Source: Aralia elata (taxonomy: Eukaryota; Streptophyta; Magnoliopsida; Apiales; Araliaceae). From it: a stretch of DNA of 64,000 nt. Position numbers and translations under genes: made by a program. Positions 44,224 to 55,023 of the stretch are shown here, one piece after another. Positions within the stretch are counted from its first letter, which is position 1, and the number at the start of each line of letters is the position of its first letter. The notes under the pieces were generated by a model. It saw only the letters and a list, made by a program, of their open reading frames with translations. It did no database searches and was not told where the DNA came from. The stretch is taken from NCBI GenBank assembly GCA_034770075.1, contig CM068383.1, positions 37,281,222-37,345,221 on the forward strand, read 5' to 3'.

Positions 44224-44460
44224 GAGTGTGTATGTAAATATTATATAAATCCCAACTCTTATGTAAAATAAAGGATATGTATGTAAATAGCAGAATGCTA
44301 GCAGATGTAAAGTACAATGTACTACGATATGCATATTAATATAAATATGTTTATTAAGATATGTGATGTGATGGTTTATTTATTTATTTATTTCAACTTA
44401 TAATGATGTGAGAATAAATGATGGGGTGATAATATATAGTAATATATATGTTACATAAAT

Positions 44461-44931
44461 ATGCCAAGAGGAAGACCTCGAAGACAAAGAGAACAACAAG
44501 AGCCTGTTAACGCCGCTGGGAATCCACCAAATCCCATGCAACAATTTATAGATTTGTTAGTCGGGGCACTCCAGGGTAGAGCTACGAATAACACAAATGA
44601 AAACCCTATGATGGCTCAAGTGACTGGTTTTAAGGATTTCAAGAGTGTGGGACCTCCAGAATTCAAAGGAACCACAAAGCCGATTGAGGCTCAGGCATGG
44701 ATCAAAGAGATCGAGAAAACATTTACAATCTCTCGAGTAGCGGAAGAGCAGAAGACAACTTTTGCTACATACATGATGAAAGGCGAAGCTAACTTTTGGT
44801 GGGAGGCGAACCTAAACAGGGTTGGAGCAGGAATAATACCATGGGAGAGATTCAAGGAAGTATTCTTTGAGAATTACTTTCCTACAAGCATGCAGAGTCG
44901 CATGGAAATACGATTTCTGGAACTAAAGTAA
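44461..44931 (+). pseudogene. gag N-terminal part of G
   Basis: MPRGRPRRQREQ start and a capsid-like domain with GFKDFKSVGPPEFKGTTKP and FATYMMKGEANFWWEAN, intact where A is frameshifted. It ends in a TAA at 44929 that replaces Gln (LELK*). Confidence 0.9.
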
Positions 44932-45897
44932 GGGGATATGACTGTACCTCAATACGCTGCAAAATTTAACGAACTGGCGAGGTTTGCACCTCATCAGGTT
45001 GATACAGAAGAAAGGAAAACTAGGAGGTTTGAGCAGAGTCTTAAATCGTGGTTATATAATAGGCTATCAGTGTTGCAGACAAACAGTTTCGCTACTCTTT
45101 TGGAAAAAGCCATAATTGCTGAGGGAGGAAGCGAGGCTCTGATGAAGTTCAATAAAGAACAGATGAAACACAAGAATGAAGGAGTGCACAGAGGTGAAGG
45201 AAGTAGTGGAGGTATTAACAAAAGGAAATGGAATAATAATAAGCCAGGAAATTCTGAAAATAAACCGGGAGATTCAAAGAAGAAGATAGACACTTGTAAG
45301 GAGTGCGAGAAGAACCATTCGGGCGCATGTCTGAAGCGTAAGAATGTGCGTTTCAATTGTGGGCAAGAGGGACACATTTCTCCTAATTGTCCCATCCCAA
45401 AAAAGAATGGGTGTTTTACTTGTGGAGCATTAGACCATCAGGCGAGGAACTGTTCGAGAAAGGGGATGAGTGGAGGAAATGGGAACAAGGGGAGCAACAA
45501 TGGCAAACAGACAATGACTGGTCCAGCCCCACTTAATCAACCAACGGCAAGAACTTTCAACATGACCGTGCAAGATGCAGTGGCGTCCAAGGATGTGGTG
45601 TCAGGTATCATTCCGATCAATGATATAAATCCATATGTATTATTTGATTCGGGTGCTACCTGTTCATTTGTATCATGTGATTTTGCACAACGATTAAAAT
45701 TACCCCAAGAAGAATTAGAGTATCCTCTGAACATAGAATTTGCAAATAAGGAAGTAATTTCCGTTAGGCATACTCACAGGAATTGTTGCATAACTATAGG
45801 AGGGCATGAGTTGTATATGGATTTAATTCCAATTCAACTTGGCGAGTTTGATGTAATCTTAGGAATGGATTGGTTGTATAACCATGGGGGGCAATGA
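44932..45897 (+). pseudogene. gag C-terminal part and protease of G
   Basis: Continues in frame from MTVPQYAAKFNELARF. First knuckle CKECEKNHSGAC (Gly lost), then FNCGQEGHISPNC, whose first Cys is Arg, and CFTCGALDHQARNC. Protease active site LFDSGATCSFVS and ILGMDWLYNHGG, where an extra G near 45890 shifts the frame to a stop. Confidence 0.88.
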
Positions 45898-46304
45898 TAG
45901 ATTGCTATAAGAAGATAGTGAACTTTCAGACTCCATGTCAGACTAAAGTAGTGTTCTATGGTAATAAATCGCCTAGAAACTCTTATTGTTTGACGATGAT
46001 GCAAGCTAGGAAGCTATTAAGAAAAGGATGTGCAGGTTATCTGGCTCACATTGTTGATACCCAGAGGATGGGAGCAGAGATAGGACAAATACCTATGGTG
46101 AGAGAGTTTATAGATGTATTTCCGGCGGATCTGCCAGGTCTTCCGCCTGATAGAGAAATTAAGTTTATTATCGATGTATTACCAGGAACAATGCCTGTAT
46201 CGAAAGCTCCATATCGAATGGAACCGATAGAGATAAAAGAATTGATGGTTCAATTACAAGAGTTGTTGGATAAGAAATATATTCAACCTAGTGTGTCTCC
46301 CTAG
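45894..46304 (+). pseudogene. Protease end and linker to RT of G
   Basis: DCYKKIVNFQT, MMQARKLLRKGCAGYLAHIV, DVFPADLPGLPPDRE and YIQPSVSP, then a TAG at 46302 where Trp stands in relatives (SPWGAPV). Confidence 0.86.
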
Positions 46305-46752
46305 GGAGCACCAGTTTTATTTGTCAAGAAGAAAGACGGATCGTTAAGACTTTGTATCGACTACTGGGAGCTGAACAAGGTGACGATTAAGAACAAGTAC
46401 CCATTGCCTATAATCGATGATCTATTCGATCAGTTGAAGGGAGCGAAATATTTCTCTAAAATAGATTTAAGATCTGGATATCACCAGTTGAAAGTGAAGA
46501 ACGAGGATGTATCGAAGACAGCATTCAGGACTCGTTATGGCCACTATGAGTTCTTGGTGATGTCTTTTGGATTGACGAATGCTTCAGTAGCATTTATGGA
46601 TTTGATGAACCGTGTATTCAAGCATTACTTGGATAAATTCGTAGTTGTGTTCATAGATGACATCCTGGTCTACTCTAAGATGCAGGAGGATCATGTTGAA
46701 CATTTGAGATTGGTGTTAGAAACACTAAGAAGGGAAAAATTGTGCGCAAAAT
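46305..46752 (+). pseudogene. RT of G, main part
   Basis: In the same frame: GAPVLFVKKKDGSLRLCIDYWELN (Trp for the conserved Arg), SKIDLRSGYHQLK, FGLTNASVAFMD and the active site FIDDILVYSK. A base lost near 46752 (AAATTTCC) breaks the frame in AKFSKCEF. Confidence 0.9.
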
Positions 46753-47497
46753 TTCCAAGTGTGAGTTTTGGTTGGAAAGAGTTCAATTTTTGGGACACGT
46801 GATTGATAAAAATAGAATCTCAATAGACCCAACAAAAGTGGAAGCAATGATTAACTGGGAGCTGCCGAAGACACCAACAGAAGTGCGGAGTTTCTTGGGA
46901 TTGGCAGGTTATTACAGGAGATTCATTTAAGATTTTTCGAAAATAGCAGGAACTCTAACTAATTTAACAAAGAAGTTAGTGAAATTCGAATGGACGGAAA
47001 AGTGCGAGAAAAACTTTCTAGAGTTGAAGAAAAGATTGAGCGAGGCGCCGGTGTTATGTTTACCAGATAATACAGGAGGATTTGTGCTGTACAATGATGT
47101 GTCACACAAAGGGCTTGGTTGTGTGCTTATGCAACATGGTAAAGTTATTGCGTATGCGTCACGACAGTTGAAGGATTATGAGAAGGGATATCTTACCCAT
47201 GACCTAGAATTGGCAGTGGTAGTATTTGCCCTTAAAATATGGAGGCACTATTTATATGGTGAGAAATGTGAGATATATACGGACCACAAGAGTCTAAAGT
47301 ATATCTTCACACAGAAGGAGCTTAACATGAGGCGGAGGAGATGGTTGGAATTGATAAAAGATTATGATTGTAAAATCTTATATCACCCGGGGAAGGCTAA
47401 TGTGGTTGCCGATGCCTTAAGTAGAAAGAATAAAGAGAAATTGTTAATGTTAACAGCTCAAGAAGAGCTAATCAAAGAGATGTCAGGATGGAAATAA
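46753..47497 (+). pseudogene. RT thumb and RNase H of G
   Basis: FWLERVQFLGHVIDK, VRSFLGLAGYYRRFI, a TAA at 46928, then RNase H with YNDVSHKGLGCV (the catalytic region reads ND instead of SDA), LTHDLELAVVVFALKIWRHY and YTDHKSLKYIF. It ends in a frameshift near 47485. Confidence 0.87.
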
Positions 47498-47976
47498 AAA
47501 TCAAATTTCCGAATGAGTTGGAAGAGAAATTGTTTGCAATGGAGGCTCACCCAATTTTATTGGACAGAGTAAAAGAAGCACAAAGCAATGATGAAGAATA
47601 TGGTAAGATAAAGAACAGAATTTCAGAAAGAGAAGAGCTTAAATTCAGGGTGGATAATGAAGGATTATTGAGATTTGAAGATAGAATTTTGGTACCATTA
47701 GTACCTGAATTACGGGAAGAAATTTTACAAGGGGCTCATAGCTCGAACTATTCGATTCAACCGGGGAGTACAAAGATGTACCAAGACCTTCGTCAACATT
47801 TTCGGTGGCCAAATATGAAGAGGGAAGTTGCAGAATGCGTCAGTAGATGCTTAACGTGTCAAAAAGTTAAGGTTGAACATCAGAGACTAAGTGGTTTACT
47901 TCAACCCTTAGAAATTCCAGAATGGAAGTGGGAGCATATCACGATGGACTTCGTGGTAGGGCTTCCAACTACTTAG
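47488..47976 (+). pseudogene. Integrase zinc finger and start of the core of G
   Basis: MEIKIKFPNELEEKLF linker, zinc finger HSSNYSIQPGSTKMYQD to CLTCQKVKVEHQ (one of the His residues is Gln, which should harm zinc binding), and MDFVVGLPTT before a TAG at 47974. The same stop is in F at 38383. Confidence 0.88.
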
Positions 47977-48396
47977 AAGGGATATGATGCAATATAGGTG
48001 ATCGCGGATCGTTTAACTAAATCAGCGCATTTCTTACCAATTAAGGTAAGGTTCAAGCTAGACCAGTTAGCCAAACTTTATGTCAATGAAATAGTTTCTA
48101 GACATGGAGTGCTAGTATCGATTGTGTCAGATCGTGATCCGCGATTCACATCAAATTTTTGGAGAAGTTTCCAAGAACACATGGGAACACAGTTGAGGTT
48201 GAGCATGGCGTATCATCCTCAGACAGATGGTCAAAGTGAAAGAACGATTCAGACACTAGAAGACATGTTAAAAGCATGCGTTATGGATTTCAAAGGAAAT
48301 TGGGACGACCACCTACCGTTAGTAGAAATTGCATATAACAACAGTTATCATGCGAGTATCGGCATGCCGCCTTATGAAGCACTATATGGGAGATAA
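47977..48396 (+). pseudogene. Integrase core of G
   Basis: A second stop TAG at 47995 replaces Trp. The frame from 47998 has ADRLTKSAHFLPIKV (Asp kept), VSDRDPRF and QTDGQSERT with the catalytic Glu, ending at a TAA at 48394 (YGR*C). Confidence 0.88.
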
Positions 48397-48600
48397 TGCA
48401 GGACACCACTGTGTTTGGATGAGGTAGGGGAACGTCGACTACTTGGACCGGAACTGTTTCAGCAGACTGCAGAGGTTGTCAAGAAGATAAGAACAAGGTT
48501 AGTATCGGCTCAAGATCGACAGAAGAAGTATGAAAATCAGCATAGGCAACAACGAGACTTTGATGTCGGAAGTTATGTATTTCTAAAGGTATCTCCCTAG
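48397..48600 (+). pseudogene. Integrase C-terminal segment of G
   Basis: VGERRLLGPELFQQTAEVV to GSYVFLKVSP and a TAG at 48598 in place of Trp. Same frame as both neighbours. Confidence 0.85.
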
Positions 48601-48984
48601 AAAGGGAAGATAAGGTTTGGAAAGAGAGGTAAGTTGAGTCCGAGATTTATAGGACCATTCGAAGTGCTAAAGAGAGTAGGTGAGGCGGCTTATGAAGTAG
48701 CTTTACCTCTTGAGCTGGGACATATTCATAATGTGTTTCATGTGTCAGTCTTACGACCATATAAGCAAGACTACAAGCATGTGATAGAGTATGAGCCTAT
48801 TCAAGTTGAAAAAGACCTAACATATGAAGAAATTCCTAGTCAGATAATTGATAGGAAAGAGCAAGTTTTAAGAAATAAGATAATATCTTCGGTAAAGGTA
48901 GTTTGGAGAAACCATAATGCCGAAGAGGCTACGTGGGAGCTCAAAGAAAAGATGAAGAAAAATTATCCTCATCTTTTTATTTAA
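48601..48984 (+). pseudogene. GPY/F and chromodomain of G
   Basis: KGKIRFGKRGKLSPRFIGPFEVLKRVGE, HNVFHVSVLRPYK and a chromodomain with VVWRNHNAEEATWEL. Natural end at 48984, 35 bases before the polypurine tract. Confidence 0.9.
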
Positions 48985-49019
48985 TCTTATAATAGTGATT
49001 CCGGGGACGGAATCCTTAT

Positions 49020-49032
49020 AAGGGAGGAAGAA
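49020..49032 (+). other. Polypurine tract of G
   Basis: AAGGGAGGAAGAA before TGTAATAACC. Confidence 0.88.
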
Positions 49033-49973
49033 TGTAATAACCGAGAAAATCATGTAGCATTGTAAATAAGGTTATGTATAGTTTATTAATGAAATGAAGT
49101 TTGTTTAAATTTTTATGCAAATGTTATAAATGAATAAATATATGTGTAATATATTTATTTAAGTGATGAGAGATGTAAGTTAATAGTTAGATAAGACTAA
49201 TTAATTTAATTAGTTTGAACTAACTAAAAAAAAGAAATAATTTAATCAAGTTGATTAAGTGTTAAGAGAATTAAACCTTATGTTATTTACTAACAAAGCT
49301 TGGTTACTAGCCTTGTATGGCAATGTAAGAGAGCCCAAATTAATTATGCAAGTAAGTTACTAATGGGGCAAAATAGTTAAGGAATTAAACCTAGTTGACA
49401 AGCCCAAGTTAAATGTTAATTGGGAGAGTCCAAGAAAGAATTAAAATAGCCCAAGCATGAGTCCAATACAAGCCCTAATAAATCTTGCAAGGAGCCCAAA
49501 AAGCCAAGCCCAAGTCCTTGATCCAACTTCTAGAAGTGGTGATGCATTAATGATGTAATAAATGAGTTAAAAAAAGAGAAAAGAAAAAGAGATGGTGGGA
49601 CACATAGTGGGGAACAAAGAGGGAAACAAGGAGGGAAACATAGAAGAAAACAAGGAGGGAAATGGGGATCATGGTTCCCTAGTTTGACTACCCTAAATCC
49701 TAGCTTAATTGATTGGATGACTAGGGTAAATAGTTAGGAAAAATGAGAGAAGATGAAAAGATGAGGGAGTGGATCGACCATAAATAAAAACCAAGAAAGG
49801 AGGAGCTACTTGCAATTCTTTCATTTGGGTCTATAAATAGCCAACACCAAGAATACTTGAATTACATTACTTCATTTTCAGAAAACTAAGTTAGAGATAA
49901 GAGAAAGTGAGAGTTTAAGAGCTTGAGGGAAAGCTTAGGAGGAAGAGGAGGAAGTTCTACTAACTAAATGAAG

Positions 49974-51717
49974 GTAATACCTAAAACCTTCCTATATTCA
50001 ATTTTCTTGTAAAGGTCTTGGATATATGTATATAAATATGTATCATACTCATATATATGTAAATATGTTAGATATTGATGTTAAATAACTTAGTTGATGA
50101 AAAATAGTTGAAGAACCAAAGTTGCAATAAAGAAGATAAAATCTGTTTTTCCTAAAAATAGAAACTGAAATTTGAACAACCATAACTCTCATTATATTTC
50201 GAATTTTTGAGTGTGATCAACTTATGGTGATAGATATATGAGTTCCCTAACCCCTCCAACTAGAATTTCCAGAAAATATCTTGTAAGTTATTTATGATGA
50301 AATTTATACTAAAACAGGCAAAACTAGAAAATCGGTAAAAGCTTGCTGCCCATTTTTTTTCGTGGACAGTTTTGTCCACCTAACTCATGAGAAAAATTAA
50401 GCCCTTTTGACTAATGAAACTATATGGTATAACAAATCTCCTGTCCAAATATGAACGTAATCCGACTTCGGATGAGTGAGATATGACCAATTTAATATTA
50501 GGGTTTTCTCGACGAAAACTGCTATAACTCTAGTTCTGTAACTCAGATGGTTATGAAATTTTTACTGAAAGTATACTTTAATATGATTAAGATACTGACC
50601 AAATTTGGGAATTTTTGGGATTAAGTTCGTTATAGCAAAATTGCTAAGTTTTGAACCGAAATGAGACCTTTTAAAAATACTTAATAAAGTTAAAAAATTA
50701 TAATAAAATTATTTTTACATGAGGAATATTTCTAAGTATGTGTGGCCAAGAGGAAGAAAAATAATAAAATGGTTAACAACGTTTAATAAAGAAAATTAAT
50801 TTATGTAAAGGTAAAATAATTAATTCGAGTAAAGTTTCATCGGCTAAAATATGACGGCATATGACGTATGTAACTAATTGGTGTGATGGCCTTAATAATA
50901 TGTGTAGGTCTTTTGAAGGACAAATTAATAACGTTATATTTAGACGACATATCAGGCAAGTATCCTAATTTCATTCGATTTCTATATTGAATGTAAGTTT
51001 CCTAACTTGTGCAATTGTTATTCCGTACAAGTTCTTATGATGATGATGTTATAACTTACACAAGTTTACATATTGTGCAAGTCTCCTTTATTGTTGAATT
51101 ATAAATTATTCAATTGATGGTACTTATGTACATTAAAATCGTTGTTTCGTTATCGAATTTCTTATGTTATTAAAGTTCTTAATATTCATGAACTGTTGAA
51201 TAGATGCGTCGAAGCCAATTGTTCCGGCTAGACAATATTGATGTGCGATGATATATTGTTGAATTCGTTCAAATCATAGATGTTATTTAACGTCAAACCA
51301 ATCCAAATTGCTTTGGTGCGGACTCGTGGTATAAAACTGAGATGAACAACCCTGAAAAAAGGATAACAGATGTCGGGCATATAGTCCCATTTACGCTTAG
51401 GCGTTAAAAATTTATATATGTGCACAATATATGGTACGATATGTTGATCCCCTAAAGTACCTGCGGAGGATATTTGTCGGTCTTTGTGGTTGATATTCGT
51501 CCTGATGGTTTTATTTATTCAAGGTATTTATTACCGCTCAGTACGATAGTAACAACTTGAAATCTCCTTATTTCTTGTTATTCAAATACTTCTCAAGTTT
51601 ATTCCAATTGTTGAAGCTCAGATGTAGATGATCCATTTTCTTGATGTTCAATGTTAAACTCTCATATTACTTGTTGGCCAATTTGCGCTCATTCTTGCTT
51701 AAACCTAATATTTGCAG
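49974..51717 (+). other. Candidate intron inside G's 3' LTR
   Basis: Donor ATGAAG|GTAATA and acceptor TAATATTTGCAG, 1744 bp, matching 40382-42124. Confidence 0.45.
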
Positions 51718-51779
51718 CTAAACATGAAAAAGTCGAAGGATCGGGCAAGGATAAAGGGAAAGGAAAGATGGATGAATAG
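51718..51779 (+). other. Lysine-rich mini-frame (G 3' LTR)
   Basis: AAKHEKVEGSGKDKGKGKM, two codons and TAG. It differs from the other copy at KGKGK against KGKEK and in the stop codon (TAG against TAA). Confidence 0.45.
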
Positions 51780-52134
51780 GAAGCATGTTATGCAATAATT
51801 AAATATTTATAATATTTGTAATGAATTTGAAGGATTTTATATATGTGTGTATTTGTAAAGGTTATAAGAACCTTGGGACTAGACGGAGATGTCTGAAATA
51901 AACTATCTAAGTTATGTTTAGTTAAATGTGTGAATTCTTAATTTAGATTTAACATTATTGACAATGTCTAGAATGTTCTGTCAAGGAAAGGGGTTATTTA
52001 ATTACGCGTCGTTTATGCGGAAGGCCCCCTCTTTCCTGGGAACTGCCTAGTTGTCAATAGTGTGAGTCTAAACTTTAGGTTGAATAGTGAGCACCAGTCC
52101 ACTGTAGCTAGTACATGGATTTGGGGGCGTCACA

Positions 52135-53636
52135 TTTTACTTCATAAAAATGTTGAGCTTATTTCTACCAATAAAAAAACAGGTGCATATATGAGGATAA
52201 TTTATTGTGCAATAATTCCAAAAGACTCTTATTCCAAAATACAATTATGTGGGTTGTAGGTTTTTGATGAGTAAATTTAAGTATGGGTATAATTGTTCTT
52301 TTACTAATAAAATTGGTGTAATAATTGTATTTCTTAATAAAGGGCTAAATATACTTCCGTTACATCAAGTATCACCATATTTATAATTCAGCCCCCAAAA
52401 AATTTAGGCCAACAATTTACTACATAAAGTGTCTAATTGCATACAATGTAGCCCCCAATTTCATAATCCGGACATAATGACCATAATAACTAAATTTTCG
52501 GCCAAATAAGTATTGTATACGATTTGACCATATATTTCTGATCGTATTTGCGGTGTCTCAGAACAAATTCATCTCCCTCATCTCCAATTCCAAACACGCA
52601 CTAACACACCAAGAACACACTCATCATGAAAAAGTCCCTTATTTGTCATCTTCCATTGATGAATTGGTCTCGAAGTACCAACTTAGAATGAAGAAGAAGA
52701 TCTGACTAAAATCAAATTGCCACACCCAAAACCCAAAAACCCTTTTACCTTCTGTCTGCATACCCACCCATTTGTTTAATATACTTTGGCCAAAATAAAA
52801 TCCCAGTCATGAATGCAATTAATAGCAAAGACGAAAAACAAAAACAAAGAAATGCCTCACATGAAATGCAATCAACATCACTTTCCATCTATCCATCCCC
52901 AAATCCATCCAAAACACAAATCCAACAAAGAACAAAATAAAACCCAATTGAGATGATTAGACACAACCCTTATACTCGGAGACAAATTGAGATGATCAGA
53001 TAGCTTGGTAACAACAACTAAGAATTGGGGATGTTGTCGCAACCTTAGTCATAGACGTCGTCGCCGCCGATCTTCCTCCCCCTGCGTCATGTCTCCTTAC
53101 CGTCGACCACAACTAAGGTTGCGACTGTTTGGTGTAATGTTTCATTGGAAAACAGACCCCCCCTGCCGCCCCCTCCCCCCGCGCCCCCATTACTTCGATC
53201 TGGACAACATCGAGATCTAGAGAAAGAGAAACACATATGAGGATTTGGTTTTCTTTTTTTATTCTTTTAATTGGTTTTTATTTTGAATTGATATTTTGTT
53301 TTAAGAAAAGATAAGATATTTTATATCTTTTAAAGGTGTTTTGTATTTTTGAGTTAGTTTTTTTTTTCTTTTAATTTAATTGATGTTTTGTACTATTAAA
53401 AAGATAAGATGTTTTTGTTTAAGGAAAAGATAAGATATATAAATCTTTATTTTTTTACTTCTAAAAATAATATTAATTTTCAAACATTAGTTATTTTATT
53501 ATTTGTTTTTCAATTATTAATATGAGTTTTCAGTTATTAATATTTAGTTGTTTTATTTTTTTACTTCAATTCATATTATGTAGGTGAGATTACCATTTTA
53601 CTATTTCAGATTTTTTTTTTCAAAATTAAAGATATA
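52135..53636. other. Unassigned AT-rich DNA right of G
   Basis: I see no gene here. A 14-base exact inverted repeat GTCGCAACCTTAGT / ACTAAGGTTGCGAC lies at 53036-53049 and 53112-53125 around a short GC-rich stretch. The rest is low-complexity AT-rich sequence. Confidence 0.5.
53036..53125. repeat. 14-bp inverted repeat with a 62-bp spacer
   Basis: The arms at 53036-53049 and 53112-53125 are exact reverse complements. The spacer contains GACGTCGTCGCCGCCG. No flanking duplication was noticed. Confidence 0.7.
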
Positions 53637-53638
53637 TA

Positions 53639-53700
53639 CTCCCTCCGTACCAAAATTAGAGATACAATTTGACTTTTGAAGTCAAACGACGACATATTAA
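53639..53700 (+). mobile_element. Stowaway-like MITE end (partial)
   Basis: CTCCCTCCGTACCAAAATTA after TA is the typical terminal sequence of plant Stowaway (Tc1/mariner) MITEs. The matching other end (ACGGAGGGAG) was not found nearby, so this is a fragment. Confidence 0.5.
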
Positions 53701-53729
53701 ATTTCAAATTAATGTGAATTTATTTAATA

Positions 53730-53757
53730 CTAGTTGATAACCCGTGTAATGCATGGG
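53730..53757 (-). mobile_element. Helitron-like 3' terminus
   Basis: On the minus strand the hairpin CCCATGC-ATTA-CACGGG is followed after 7 bases by CTAG and then T, the layout of a Helitron 3' end. The stem has one G:T pair. The 5' end was not found; the element may extend right to about 54148, where an LTR begins. Confidence 0.4.
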
Positions 53758-54148
53758 CTAGGTCTAGTTTAAATAATAGATTGAATAATTTATCCAATAT
53801 GCGATGAGAATGTTTCACAAATTTTTTAAACACAGGGATGTTCCTTGATTGGCCCATAATTTGATCTATATTCAGATTGTTAATTAAAAATAAATTGCAT
53901 CCTAAATTTTCATATGCATACATAAATCTCAAAAACCCTACATAAATAAAAGATAAAAGACATTCAATGAATTAACGAAAGAAAAAAAGACCTACCTTCT
54001 TTGGAGAACTCAGAAGATCTGCATATCTCGTCAGTGTCGTTCTTAAAGTGCATAGTGGAAAGGGAGGTGGCAAGAAGCCTCCACTAAGTGGTGTTCCATA
54101 CTCTTTATCAGTGTGAATTGAAAAATAAGTTGCTCGAGATATACCCAA
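53758..54148. other. Possible Helitron body, otherwise unassigned
   Basis: No gene seen. If 53730-53757 is a Helitron terminus on the minus strand, this is the adjoining body. Confidence 0.25.
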
Positions 54149-54446
54149 TGTAACGATTGTTACCCGAGTTAAATTTCTTAATATAGTTATAAATATTTAT
54201 TGAATAAATCTTTTAATGAGTACTATTAATTTTAGAATAATTTATTTGGTGTTTATGTGTTGACCAAATATATGTGGGAATTAAATGTTTATTTAATTCC
54301 TTAATAAACCCAGTTTAAAATCCCATTTGGAATGTTAAAAAAATTGGTTTAATGGTTAATAAATAGGTTATGAATTTTCAGTATTTGGGAACAAATGTGA
54401 GCTACGGAAATGCAAGTGGGTGTATATTGTTTTTATTCATTAAAAT

Positions 54447-54542
54447 CATGCATGACATTTATTAACCAATTAAAGAAGAGAGAGAAAGAAGAAAACCATG
54501 CATGACATTTGTTAACCAATTAGAGAGGAGAGAGAAATAAAC
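54447..54542 (+). repeat. Tandem duplication in the lone LTR
   Basis: Two copies of a unit of about 48 bp beginning CATGCATGACATTTNTTAAC and ending in purine-rich sequence. Confidence 0.75.
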
Positions 54543-55023
54543 TTGCAGGCAAATTTCCATGAGTAACCAAAAGTTGAGCTCAGGCAACCAAACGCTTTCC
54601 TCTCCCAAACGTCTCCGACCTTTCATCTCCCCAATAATGATCGGATAAACCCAATTGTAACATCACTTACCCCAGTCTTCATCTGATCATTCCATGTTGC
54701 TAAGAGTTTAAATACTAACAGTAGTGAGAGAAAGAGAATGCCGTCGGAGAAACCATCGGGAGGTGAATCGGAGGGAGTCCAGTTGTGACTTGGGAAGAAG
54801 AATAAGAGTTAATTTAGCAAATGCAAACCATTATTCACCTCCAGTTCATCCTTAAACTCCATTAAATTCCAAAACCTCCATTAAAAACTCAAATTTTCTA
54901 GAGAGAGAGTGAAGTGGGTCTTCAGTGAATTTGAAGTAAAGTGTCTAGAAAATCAAGGAGAAGCAAGGAGGAGTTTAAGCATGCATTTTACACGCTTTAG
55001 CTAAGCAAAAGAGGAGTCGAGAG

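Larger units (their letters stand above)
39442..52134 (+). mobile_element. Element G: complete but inactive Tekay-type chromovirus
   Basis: 5' LTR 39442-43337 (with a MITE), perfect primer site, ORF1, gag-pol with chromodomain, polypurine tract and 3' LTR 49033-52134. The 5' LTR is at the same time the 3' LTR of F, giving pol-LTR-gag-pol-LTR. gag-pol carries seven stops and three frameshifts, ORF1 two frameshifts. Confidence 0.93.
49033..52134 (+). repeat. 3' LTR of G
   Basis: 3102 bp, aligned throughout with 39442-43337 apart from the MITE and scattered single-base changes. It has the same TATA box (49832-49839), donor (49974), acceptor (51717) and mini-frame (51718-51779). The right flank TTTTA (52135-52139) should recur left of F's 5' LTR if F and G inserted as one unit. 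Confidence 0.94.

Noticed and set aside
53005..53220. A 71-codon arginine-rich frame
   Set aside because: No homologue recognised, low-complexity composition, and no supporting signals around it.
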